Shown here: positions 35,471-43,386 of the stretch, piece after piece
Layout of the letters: every line of letters begins with the position of its first letter
How positions within the stretch are numbered: the first letter of the stretch is position 1
From: Nocardia jinanensis
Lineage (GTDB): Bacteria > Actinomycetota > Actinomycetes > Mycobacteriales > Mycobacteriaceae
DNA: 64,000 nt
Reading direction: 5' to 3'
Assembly: GCF_014645735.1 (NCBI RefSeq)
Contig: NZ_BMMH01000013.1
Location: forward strand, 101,865 to 165,864
Notes under the pieces: generated by a model
The model's database searches: none
What the model was told of the DNA's origin: nothing
What the model saw: only the letters and a program-made list of their open reading frames with translations
Program-made: the position numbers and the translations under genes

Positions 35471-36417
35471 TCAAGCGTGCAGGGCCTCCGATGGTGGGCG
35501 TCCGTAGTGGCGGCGGTAGGCGGCGGCGAAACGACCCGGATGGGTGAACCCCCACCGGTAAGCGATGGTGGCGACGGTCTGCCCGTCCCCGGGCACCGCC
35601 GCACGCAGATCGTCGTGGGCGCCGGCCAGACGCAACCTTCGCAGATACCGCAGTGGTGTGGTGTCGAGGTGGCGCCGGAAGGCCAGCTGCAATGCCCGCG
35701 GTGTCACGAAGGCCGCCGCCGCGACCCCGGCGATCGTCACATCCTCGTGCAGGTGGGATTCCAGGTAGGCCACGGCACGGCGCACCGTCTCCGGGTGCGC
35801 GTCGCGGCGGTCGGCGGCGGCGGGTTCGGTCACCGCTGTGTTGGGCATGGTCGCGAGGACGGTCGCGGCCAGATAATCGGCGCCGGTCGCCGCCAGCAGT
35901 GGACTCTCCGCGGTGGCGGGGTCGGCGGCCACCCGTTGCAGATGGGTGATCACCGCGCTGAGCTGGCGGTTCGCCGAGAGGCTCACCGGCCGGTGCCCGC
36001 TGAGCCGGACCGGCCCAGCCGGGCCGTCGGTGGCCGCGAGACGGTCCAGCAGCTCCGGTTCGAACATCGTGATGTCGTAGCGAGCGGAACGGACCACCCC
36101 GGAATACGGCAGGTCGTGCGGGGTGAGCAGACCCGAATCACCGGGCACGAAGGTATCTCGGCCCGTATCGCGGTAGTTCTCCTCGACCGTCCCGGAGTGC
36201 ACGGTGACCAGGCAGACCTTGTTCAGGGGTCGGCGTCGTAGGCCATATCGAACCCCAGGTAGAGCCGGTCCAGACTCACCGGGCCGAAAACGTCGCGGCG
36301 GATACGGGTACGCACCCCCTGTGGGCTGTCGTTGCTGATCTGCATATGGGTATAGGCATCGTTGAGGAATTCCTCGGTCGCCCCCAGGTCCTCGCTGTCG
36401 AATGCCAGACTCTGCAT
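35471..36417 (-). pseudogene. AraC-family regulator with a single frameshift
   Basis: The N-terminal AraC-binding-like domain starts at ATG 36417 (GGAGAGG SD) and runs to FDMAYDADP, where a stop occurs at 36223-36225. The next frame continues without loss as LNKVCLVTVHSGTV and ends in a full AraC HTH (VAYLESHLHEDVTIAGVAAAAFVTPRALQLAFRR, TVATIAYRWGFTHPGRFAAAYRRHYG). Adding one C to the C4 run (G4 on the plus strand, 36226-36229) restores a single protein of about 315 aa. Real mutation, slippery-run variation or sequencing error cannot be told apart here. Confidence 0.8.
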
Positions 36418-36878
36418 GATCAGCCTCTCCAGTCGGATCCAACCCACCACCACACTGTCGGATATGTGGAAAGGAAGTCGTTCGCTCTACGACACCATGG
36501 GTGCTCACCCGGAGCAACCGGACGCGAACGGTGTGGTCCGCACGACCCCGCGGAGCCGCTGCGCGGCGGCTCCCGGGAGAAGCGGCGTCACAGTGCGCAC
36601 GACGTCGAGCCGGGCCAGTCCGGCCACGCCCCTCGAGCGCGCATCGTCCCGGGCGGGTGCCCGGGCTCCTCGATTATCCGTGACCGGGGTGTTCCGGGCC
36701 CGCCGTGCCCATACCGAACCGGTCACAGTCCTGAAAACGAAGCTTCAACCCCAGAACGCGTACACAAAGCGAAGAGGCCGCGCCATCCGTGGTTGCGCCC
36801 ACCCGAACGCGGTAGCCCGGGTCTGTCACCCTCCCACGGCGCCGTCCAGGCGGGGGGCGACGGAAAGCGAGGTTCTCG
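36418..36878. other. Intergenic region upstream of the sigma-factor gene
   Basis: About 460 bp between divergent genes. I looked for a SigF/SigB-like GTTT-N15-17-GGGTA promoter and did not find a convincing one. An AT-richer patch (36730-36775) may hold the sigma-gene promoter. No RNA recognised. Confidence 0.4.
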
Positions 36879-37700
36879 ATGACGACTGTGGCCGCATACG
36901 ACTCCCCCACCACAGCACGCCGCGCCAGCCGCGGTACCGACAGCTACGACGGGATCGAACCGCTGTTGGAGCAGCTCGCGACGATGGACGCCGACAACCC
37001 CGGGCGCCCGGCGTTGCGGGAGGAGGTCATGCGCCGATGCCTGCCGCTGGCCGATCACATCGCCCGCCGGTTCACCGGCCGCGGCGAGAACTACGAAGAC
37101 CTGCATCAAATCGCCTCCCTCGGGCTCGTACTGGCCGTCGACCGCTACGACGCCACCCGGGGATCCAGCTTCGTGGCCTACGCCGTCCCCACGATCATGG
37201 GTGAGGTCCGCCGCCATTTCCGCGATCACACCTGGGCGGTCCGCGTCCCACGGCGGATCAAGGAAACCCAGCTCGCCCTCGGCCCCACCATCGAACGCCT
37301 CGGCCAGCAACTCGGCCGCACACCGACCGCGCTCGATATCGCCGTGGAGATGAACCTCGATCTGAACGAGGTCACCCAGGCGTTGCTGGCCGGGAATGCC
37401 TACCGCACCGATTCGCTGGACGCCTCGGCCGAGCAGAACGACAGCAGCGGGATCTCGGCGAAGAGCACCGATACCCTCGGCGACGACGATCCCTCCTACG
37501 AAGTCACCGAGAACGCACTCACCATCGCGCCCCTGCTGCAGGAGTTGCCCGCGCGGGACCAGCGGGTGCTGCACATGCGGTTCTTCGAGAACCGCACGCA
37601 GGCCCAGATCGCCACCGAACTGAATGTGTCGCAGATGCAGATCTCCCGCATCCTGACCCGTACGCTGGCGACTCTGCGCGAACGCGCCCTGCGCGATTGA
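36879..37700 (+). CDS. SigB/SigF/SigG-type RNA polymerase sigma factor
   Basis: 273 aa group-3 sigma factor with regions 2 (LADHIARRFTGRGENYEDLHQIASLGLVLAVDRYD, SFVAYAVPTIMGEVRRHFRDHTWAVRVPRRI), 3 (ERLGQQLGRTPTALDIA) and 4 (LPARDQRVLHMRFFENRTQAQIATELNVSQMQISRIL). Actinobacterial members control general stress, envelope and pigment genes and are normally held by an RsbW-type anti-sigma, usually encoded just upstream. No anti-sigma is seen here. It could be the output of the RsbQ/RsbP pair 30 kb away, but that is inference. Confidence 0.9.
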   Translation: MTTVAAYDSPTTARRASRGTDSYDGIEPLLEQLATMDADNPGRPALREEVMRRCLPLADHIARRFTGRGENYEDLHQIASLGLVLAVDRYDATRGSSFVAYAVPTIMGEVRRHFRDHTWAVRVPRRIKETQLALGPTIERLGQQLGRTPTALDIAVEMNLDLNEVTQALLAGNAYRTDSLDASAEQNDSSGISAKSTDTLGDDDPSYEVTENALTIAPLLQELPARDQRVLHMRFFENRTQAQIATELNVSQMQISRILTRTLATLRERALRD

Positions 37701-37835
37701 CCATGCGCGGTGACTGATGCCCATCCGAGCGCGGGACACGTGAGTCGATCGGCGATCGGGCGAGGTACAGAGCGCACTCGCCTGACGCGCGAGGATCGAT
37801 CACCGGCCAGGCGGTCACCACGGGCAACACTCCGG

Positions 37836-38030
37836 TCAGCTGTCGGGTGGGTCGATCATGCCCGGAACCAGCCAGGGCCGGTACAGCCCCGGAGCGGAGT
37901 GGACCGGGTCCACCCGACGGGTAACGGCCGACCCCTGCGCATAGCGGCGCCGCCGTAGCACCGTGCCCCGGCAATAGCTGTCGTCCGCCGGTTCCGCGTA
38001 CCGGTCCGCACTACTGCTCATGGTCGCCAT
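37836..38030 (-). CDS. Small basic protein, 64 aa, last gene of the importer operon
   Basis: ATG 38030 has GGGGGAGG directly upstream inside the end of osmC, and the genes overlap by 20 bp, so this looks translated. The sequence (SYCRGTVLRRRRYAQGSAVTRRVDPVHSAPGLYRPWLVPGMIDPPDS) is basic with no membrane segment or known motif. Confidence 0.5.
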   Translation of the reverse strand: MATMSSSADRYAEPADDSYCRGTVLRRRRYAQGSAVTRRVDPVHSAPGLYRPWLVPGMIDPPDS

Positions 38031-38481
38031 GTCCTCCCCCACTCGCCGGCCCGGCGGCCACCGGACGGGTGCCGCCATTGAGAACAACCTCGATCCCGCT
38101 ACCGCGACGGACCGTGTTGTAGATGGGGCAGGTGGCCACGAAGTTGTCCACCAGCGCCCACCCGTCCGGATCGCCGGCCCCTTCGATACCGATCTCCAGC
38201 AGCGTGCGGCGGTAGTAGGTCGGGTCGTCCTCGTGCCGGGTGTGCGATGCCGTGGCGGTCACCCGTACACCGGCGAATCCTGTTTCGGCGGCGCGGTTCT
38301 CGATATTGGCGAGAGCACACGAGGCCAATGCGGCGAGCAATAGTTCGCCGGCGTGGATCGCTTCGCCCTCGGCCGGCCGGGAATCGCTGACCAGGTGATT
38401 CGCCCGCGCCGAGACGATGAACCGGCCCGGCGCGGCGATCTCGGCCGCCACCACCACCTCACCGCGTACCGCGTCTGTCAC
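38011..38481 (-). CDS. OsmC/Ohr-family peroxiredoxin-like protein
   Basis: 156 aa from GTG 38481, which overlaps the upstream monooxygenase stop (GTGA). OsmC markers: HAGELLLAALASCALANIENRAAETG holds the first reactive Cys, and ALVDNFVATCPIYNTVRRGSGIEV the second. Such proteins reduce organic hydroperoxides. In this operon it may handle peroxide leaked by the flavin monooxygenase, or an oxidised sulfur product. Confidence 0.88.
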   Translation of the reverse strand: MTDAVRGEVVVAAEIAAPGRFIVSARANHLVSDSRPAEGEAIHAGELLLAALASCALANIENRAAETGFAGVRVTATASHTRHEDDPTYYRRTLLEIGIEGAGDPDGWALVDNFVATCPIYNTVRRGSGIEVVLNGGTRPVAAGPASGGGHGDHEQ

Positions 38482-39827
38482 TCCGCACCACCCGCACGAG
38501 CGACCCATTCACCGCGAGCCGGCCGGTCGAGCCCGAGGTTCTCGCGCAGCGTCGCACCCTCGTACTCGGTCCGGAAGAGTCCGCGCTTCTGCAACTCCGG
38601 CACGACCTGCCGGGTGAAGGTCTCGAACCCGCCGGGCTGATACGGCACCTGCAGGGTGAAACCGTCGGCGGCGCCGTCCTCGAACCAATCCTGTAGCCCG
38701 TCGGCGACGTCGGCGGCGGTGCCGATGAAATTCCCTTCGGTCCGGCCGCCGTACTGCTTACCCAGCTGGCGCAATGTCAGACCATCGCGTTCGGTGATCT
38801 CCCGCACCTCGTGGTAGTGGCCTTCCACGCCCGGAACCTCCACCTCGGGCAGACGTTCGTCCAGTGGGAAGGTGGAGAGGTCGATATCGAGGTGGTAGGC
38901 GAGGGTCGACAGACCGCCCAGCGGCGGAACCAGTTCGAAGATCTCCTCGGCCAGCTCCTCGGCCCGTGCGGAGGTCGGCCCGACGATCGGCGTGATGGAC
39001 GGCAGGATCTTGATGCTGTCGGGGTCGCGCCCGAAAGTCGCCGCCCGCTCCTTGATCTCGGTGTAGAAGGACTGCGCGGACTCTTTGGAGGCGTGGCTGC
39101 AGAAGATCACATCGGACCAGTGCGCGGCGAAATCCTTGCCCTTGGAGGAGGCACCCGCTTGGATGAACACGGGATAGCCCTGCGGCGGACGCGGCACGTT
39201 CAGCGGGCCCTGTACGGCGAAGTACTGCCCCTGGTGATCGATACGGTGCACTCGGTCCGGGTCGGCGAACAGCGGCGCCTGCTCGTCCAGGACCAGCGCG
39301 TCGTCTTCCCAGCTGTCCCAGAGTTTCGCTGCCACCTGGAGGAATTCGTCGGCACGCTCGTATCGGGTCGAGCGGTCGAACTGCGCGTCGAGATTGAAGT
39401 TGCGGGCTTCGGATTCCTGGAACGAGGTCACGATATTCCAGGCGGAGCGGCCCGCGGTGAGGTGATCGAGGCTGGCGAAAGTTCGCGCGACACTGAACGG
39501 CTGGGCGTAGCTGGTCGAAACTGTCGCCGCGATACCGAGATGGCGCGTCACCGCGGCCATCGATGCCATCACCGGCAGCGGGTCCACCCGCAGCGAGCCC
39601 AGCGCGCCGTAGCGCAGCTGTGAATCGGTGCTGTCGCCGAAACGGTCCGGCACCGAGAGGATATCGGGGAAGAACGCCAGGTCGAACCGGCCGTCCTCCA
39701 GGGTCCGCGCGATGTTGTGATAGTAGGACGCGTCCAGCCAGCCGGGGACCGATCCCGGATAACGCCAGCCGCCCGGCCGGCCCGGCCCCGCGGTGACGAA
39801 TGCGGCGAGGCGCATTTTCTTGCTCAT
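38478..39827 (-). CDS. NtaA/SnaA/DszA-family flavin monooxygenase
   Basis: 449 aa. Blocks: AFFPDILSVPD, TSYAQPFSVARTFASLDHLTAGRSAWNIVTS, NVPRPPQGYPVFIQAGASSKGKDFAA, and a C-terminal QVPYQPGGFETFTRQVVPELQKRGLFRTEYEG. GGGAGA precedes ATG 39827. Placed between an ABC importer's binding protein and osmC, it is the likely catabolic enzyme for the imported compound, probably releasing sulfite from a sulfonate or sulfone, or cleaving a C-N bond. Confidence 0.9.
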   Translation of the reverse strand: MSKKMRLAAFVTAGPGRPGGWRYPGSVPGWLDASYYHNIARTLEDGRFDLAFFPDILSVPDRFGDSTDSQLRYGALGSLRVDPLPVMASMAAVTRHLGIAATVSTSYAQPFSVARTFASLDHLTAGRSAWNIVTSFQESEARNFNLDAQFDRSTRYERADEFLQVAAKLWDSWEDDALVLDEQAPLFADPDRVHRIDHQGQYFAVQGPLNVPRPPQGYPVFIQAGASSKGKDFAAHWSDVIFCSHASKESAQSFYTEIKERAATFGRDPDSIKILPSITPIVGPTSARAEELAEEIFELVPPLGGLSTLAYHLDIDLSTFPLDERLPEVEVPGVEGHYHEVREITERDGLTLRQLGKQYGGRTEGNFIGTAADVADGLQDWFEDGAADGFTLQVPYQPGGFETFTRQVVPELQKRGLFRTEYEGATLRENLGLDRPARGEWVARAGGAE

Positions 39828-39855
39828 CGAATGGTCTCCCGGTATCTATCGATCA

Positions 39856-40923
39856 CTATGTGGACAGTTCGGCGCGCACGGCATCGGCGACCGGCGCGAA
39901 CCGGGTGTCGGCGAACCAGCCGCGCACATCGACGGCCTCCGGGTACACGCCCAGCTCGTGGAAGTTGTCCGCCAGATCCTGTGTGCCGGCGACGGCTTCC
40001 TGATCGATGACGCCGAAATCACCCGCACCCGAGTACGAGAGCCGTTTCTGCTGGACCAGGTCGTAGTAGACGTCCTTTTCCAGGGTGGAATCACCGAACC
40101 CGCCCAGCGCCGCGAATTCCGCGACGGCGGTCTCGGGATTCGCCTCGATCCAGCGCTGCGCGTCCCGCACATTGCGCACCAGGGTCGCCACTTCGCGCGG
40201 ACGCTCGAACGCGAACTGTTCGGAGGCCACGAAGAAGGCGTAATCGTAGGTGCGCACGCCGGGCAGCACATCGGCGTCGTGCTTGCGCCGGGCCAGTTCG
40301 ATAGTGGGCTGCCAGTTGATCCAGGCGTCCACATGCCGTTGCGCGAAAGCGGCTTCCGCGTCCGCGGCGGTGAGGTTGACGTACTCGATATCGTCGATCG
40401 TCAGCCCGGCGGTCTCCAGATATTTGACGAGACTGTAGGTCCCGGTGGTGCCCTGATGGTCGGCGACCTTGCGACCCGCGAGATCTGCCGCGGACTTGAT
40501 ATCGGACCCCTTCGGCACCAGGATGTCGACCTCGTTCGCGGGCAGCGGGTAGGCGACCAGCGGCACCACCGGCACGCCGCCACCGATCGCGTAGATGATC
40601 GCCGTCGCGGTCGCGAAGGAGAACTCGATACTTCCCGCCTTGATCGCCTCCATCACCGGAAGCGATGCGGCGAATCCGGTGGGGAACGACACCGGCAGCC
40701 CCACCTCGGCACTCACATCGAAGCCGCCGAGCCGATGCGACAGGATCGTGCCCGGTTCGGCCTTGCCGTCGCCGATCAGCGCGTAGCGGATCTCGGTGAG
40801 TTCCGCCGGCGCCGAGTTTCCGGGCCCGCAGGCCGATAGCGCCGCGGCCCCGGCCACGCCCAGCGCGCCGAGACCGGTGGCCTTCAGAAATCCGCGCCTG
40901 TTCAGCGATAACGGCCTGCTCAT
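39856..40923 (-). CDS. ABC substrate-binding lipoprotein, SsuA/TauA type
   Basis: 355 aa. The N-terminus has twin arginines 9-10 (RRGFLKATG) and a lipobox LSAC with Cys32, so it is probably Tat-exported and lipid-anchored. The mature part follows the nitrate/sulfonate/taurine binding-protein fold: EIRYALIGDGKAEPGT, FSFATATAIIYAIGGGVPVVPL, SDIKSAADLAGRKVADHQGTTGTY, QRHVDAWINWQPTIELA. The ATG overlaps the ATPase stop (ATGA). Confidence 0.9.
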   Translation of the reverse strand: MSRPLSLNRRGFLKATGLGALGVAGAAALSACGPGNSAPAELTEIRYALIGDGKAEPGTILSHRLGGFDVSAEVGLPVSFPTGFAASLPVMEAIKAGSIEFSFATATAIIYAIGGGVPVVPLVAYPLPANEVDILVPKGSDIKSAADLAGRKVADHQGTTGTYSLVKYLETAGLTIDDIEYVNLTAADAEAAFAQRHVDAWINWQPTIELARRKHDADVLPGVRTYDYAFFVASEQFAFERPREVATLVRNVRDAQRWIEANPETAVAEFAALGGFGDSTLEKDVYYDLVQQKRLSYSGAGDFGVIDQEAVAGTQDLADNFHELGVYPEAVDVRGWFADTRFAPVADAVRAELST

Positions 40924-41675
40924 ACTGTTGTGCCTTTCCGGGATTGCCGCGCCAGTCGGTCGGCGGCGAGTAGATCGTCCAGCAAGCGCTGTTCGAGATC
41001 GGCGAGCTCGGCATCGCCACGGCTGCGTGGCCGCGGTTGCGCGACGACGAGGTCGGTGGTGATGCCCTCCGGTGTCAGCAGCAGCACCCGGTCGGCCAGC
41101 ATCAGCGCTTCTTCCACATCGTGGGTGACCAGCACGACGGTCCGCGGTTCCCGCGCCAGCAGCGCTTCGACGAGTTCGTGCATGTTCACCCGGGTGATGG
41201 CGTCCAGGGCACCGAACGGCTCGTCCAGCAGCAGGATGTCCGGGTGGTGCAGCAGCGCCCGGGCCAGCGCGACGCGTTGGCGCTGTCCGCCGGAGAGCTC
41301 CGCGGGCCAGTCTTTCTCGCGCCCCGCCAGTCCCACCTGTTCGAGCAACTCGCGCGCTGTGTCGTCCCGGCGCCGGGTCGCCAGCGTGACATTGCCGAGC
41401 ACCGACTTCCAGGGCAGCAGCCGGTCCTCCTGGAACATCATCCGGGCTGAATACGTGGCGGCTCCGACCGTGCTGAGGGTCCCTTCGGTGGGCGCTTCCA
41501 GCTGCGCCATGAGCCGGAGCAGACTCGATTTCCCGACTCCGCTCGGACCGACGATCGCGACGAACTGCCCCGGTTCGACCGCCAGGTCCAGATGGCGCAG
41601 CACCCAGGTGTCGCGATACCGGATGCCCACATCACGCAATGCGAGACCGACTGGGTCTTTCGTCCGACCGCTCAC
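40920..41675 (-). CDS. ABC importer ATPase, SsuB/TauB type
   Basis: 251 aa from GTG 41675, overlapping the permease stop (GTGA). Walker A GPSGVGKSS (43-51), Q-loop MMFQEDRLLPW, signature LSGGQRQRVALARAL, Walker B ILLLDEPFGALD and H-loop VLVTHDVEEAL are all intact. Energises uptake with the adjacent permease and lipoprotein. Confidence 0.93.
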   Translation of the reverse strand: MSGRTKDPVGLALRDVGIRYRDTWVLRHLDLAVEPGQFVAIVGPSGVGKSSLLRLMAQLEAPTEGTLSTVGAATYSARMMFQEDRLLPWKSVLGNVTLATRRRDDTARELLEQVGLAGREKDWPAELSGGQRQRVALARALLHHPDILLLDEPFGALDAITRVNMHELVEALLAREPRTVVLVTHDVEEALMLADRVLLLTPEGITTDLVVAQPRPRSRGDAELADLEQRLLDDLLAADRLARQSRKGTTV

Positions 41676-42499
41676 GACCGCACCTTCCGCATTGTCGGGT
41701 TCCACCGCAGTGCGCGGCGCTCGATGAGCCGGGTGATCTGATCGGCGAGCAGACCGGCGAGTGCGTAGAGCACGATGGCCAGCACGATCCGGTCGGTGCG
41801 CAACATCTCCCGGCCGTTCTGCGCCAGGTAACCGATCCCCTCACGGGTCGCGATGGTCTCGGCGACAACGAGGGTGAGCCACGCCACACCCAGCGCGTAC
41901 CGGATACCGGTGAGAATCATCGGCATCGCGCCCGGCACGACGATATGGCGGATCAACCCCCATCGGGTGAGCCCGTAGGAGCTGCCCAGCTGGATCAGTT
42001 TCTCGTCGACGGTTCGAATACCGCTGACCGTGTTGAGGTAGACCGGGAAGATCACCCCGAGCGTGACCAGCACGATGCGCGGTGTCTCACCGATCCCGAA
42101 CGCCGCGATGAGCAGCGGGACCAGGGCCAGATGCGGAAGCGCCCGCACCATCTGCAGGCTCCGGTCGAAAACCCCTTCCGCAAGCCGGGACAGCCCCACC
42201 GCGAAGCCGAAGGCCAGGCCGATCGCCGCGCCGATACCGAACCCGATCGCCACCCGGCGCAGGCTGACCAGAATGTGGTCCGGTAGTTCACCGCTGCGCC
42301 ACAGCGTGCCGGCGGTATCGAGCACGACCGACGGCGCGGGCAGGATCGCCGGTGAGATGATCCCGGTGTTCGAACTCCACTGCCAAGCCCCGACGATCAG
42401 CACCGGCACCACCCACGGCAGCAGCGCCCGCGGATACCCGCCGAGTTTTCCGCTCGGGGTCCAGCGGCGCGCCGGCCCCGCGGCCACCGATCCGGTCAT
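41672..42499 (-). CDS. ABC importer permease, SsuC/TauC type
   Basis: 275 aa from ATG 42499 with about six membrane helices and the EAA-like cytoplasmic loop EKLIQLGSSYGLTRWGLIRHIVVPGAMPMILTG. A longer version from ATG 42586 is possible, but it would place a GntR-type operator inside the coding region. ATG 42499 overlaps the stop of a 10-codon ORF that has its own SD. First structural gene of the importer-monooxygenase-osmC operon. Confidence 0.85.
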   Translation of the reverse strand: MTGSVAAGPARRWTPSGKLGGYPRALLPWVVPVLIVGAWQWSSNTGIISPAILPAPSVVLDTAGTLWRSGELPDHILVSLRRVAIGFGIGAAIGLAFGFAVGLSRLAEGVFDRSLQMVRALPHLALVPLLIAAFGIGETPRIVLVTLGVIFPVYLNTVSGIRTVDEKLIQLGSSYGLTRWGLIRHIVVPGAMPMILTGIRYALGVAWLTLVVAETIATREGIGYLAQNGREMLRTDRIVLAIVLYALAGLLADQITRLIERRALRWNPTMRKVRS

Positions 42500-42528
42500 C
42501 GGCGGGCTTCGTTCACTTGCGGATACAT
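42496..42528 (-). CDS. 10-codon leader ORF coupled to the permease
   Basis: ATG 42528 is preceded by AGGAGAG and encodes MYPQVNEARR, ending in a TGA that overlaps the permease ATG as ATGA. The permease ATG itself has no good SD, so it may depend on re-initiation after this ORF. Confidence 0.45.
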   Translation of the reverse strand: MYPQVNEARR

Positions 42529-42563
42529 AACTCTCCTGTCCTGCTTTTCCAGGCACGGTAGGG

Positions 42564-42577
42564 CTTGCGTACGCAAG
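42564..42577. promoter_or_regulatory. Palindromic operator 1, probable GntR site
   Basis: CTTGCGTACGCAAG is a perfect 14-bp palindrome between the divergent importer operon and gntR. Its centre is 21 bp (two helical turns) from operator 2. Confidence 0.65.
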
Positions 42578-42586
42578 TGTCGCCAT

Positions 42587-42596
42587 TTGTATACAG
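42587..42596. promoter_or_regulatory. Palindromic operator 2, probable GntR site
   Basis: TTGTATACAG contains the perfect palindrome TGTATACA and fits the TNGTNNNACNA form of FadR-subfamily GntR sites. Confidence 0.6.
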
Positions 42597-42678
42597 TTGC
42601 GTTCAGAACTCTGTTCTTCGCGCTGTGACTGTGGTATCGGTGAACGATCGCGTTCCCGCTCCGAGGAGATATCCCCTT

Positions 42679-43314
42679 ATGCCCGAATCCCGCGGTTCAT
42701 CGGATTCGCCGTATCGACAGCTGCGCGCCCGTATCGTCGGCGGCGACTACCCGCCGGGCACCCTGCTGGTCCCCGCGAACGTCGGGGCCGACCTGGGTGT
42801 ATCTCGCACTCCTGTGCGCGAAGCCATGATGCGACTGGAAATCGAAGGTCTCATGACGAAGGAATCACGCGGTTTCGTCGTCCGGATGCGCACGCCAGAG
42901 GAAATACTCGATATCTGCGAGGCCCGAATAGCCCTGGAGGCCACCGTCGCCCGCAGCGCGGCCGCCCGCCGCACAGATTTCGATCTGGCCAAATTGCAGC
43001 ACCTGCTGGAATCCACCCGGGGACTCAACGGCCAGGAGCGCCTCGACCGGCACGCGCAATGGCATGTCGCGCTACGTCATGCCGCGCACAACACCACGGC
43101 CCTCGAGCTGATGGCCCTCCTCGACGCCCGGCTGCGGGTCTACGACGGCGCGGTCTCACGCACCCGGGACAACCTGGATCTCATCGAGCAGGAGCACACC
43201 CAGATCTTCGAGGCGATCCGCGACCGCGACCCCGAACGCGCCGCGAAAACCATGGAGACCCATCAGTCCCGCACGCGTGACCTGCGTCTCGCCGAGATGA
43301 CCCACCGCCGGTAG
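42679..43314 (+). CDS. GntR-family (FCD) transcriptional regulator
   Basis: 211 aa. N-terminal winged helix (PYRQLRARIVGGDYPPGTLLVPANVGADLGVSRTPVREAMMRLEIEGLMTKESRGFVVR) and C-terminal all-helical FCD ligand domain (EARIALEATVARSAA, HAQWHVALRHAAHNTTALELM, EHTQIFEAIRDRDPERAAKTMETH) with the His metal ligands. ATG 42679 has GAGGAG upstream; longer starts overlap the operators. Divergent from the importer operon, with two palindromes between, so it almost certainly controls that operon. Confidence 0.9.
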   Translation: MPESRGSSDSPYRQLRARIVGGDYPPGTLLVPANVGADLGVSRTPVREAMMRLEIEGLMTKESRGFVVRMRTPEEILDICEARIALEATVARSAAARRTDFDLAKLQHLLESTRGLNGQERLDRHAQWHVALRHAAHNTTALELMALLDARLRVYDGAVSRTRDNLDLIEQEHTQIFEAIRDRDPERAAKTMETHQSRTRDLRLAEMTHRR

Positions 43315-43386
43315 CCGAGACGGGAGCACACCCGAGCCCGGCCACGCCGCACCGCACTACATTCCGGATCTACGCAGATGTGCCGT

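Noticed and set aside
34932..35507. Plus-strand frame starting ATGGCGGGCCTG after a good AGGAGAG, opposite the Cys-rich gene
   Set aside because: It is antisense to a clearly conserved 18-Cys protein; its sequence is the complement of that gene's codons and shows no family features.
36418..36878. SigF-type autoregulatory promoter in front of the sigma gene
   Set aside because: No convincing GTTT-N15-17-GGGTA pair was found on the plus strand.
42500..42586. Permease start at ATG 42586
   Set aside because: It has no SD, would place a palindromic operator inside codons 4-8, and adds residues without a family match; ATG 42499 is preferred, though not proven.
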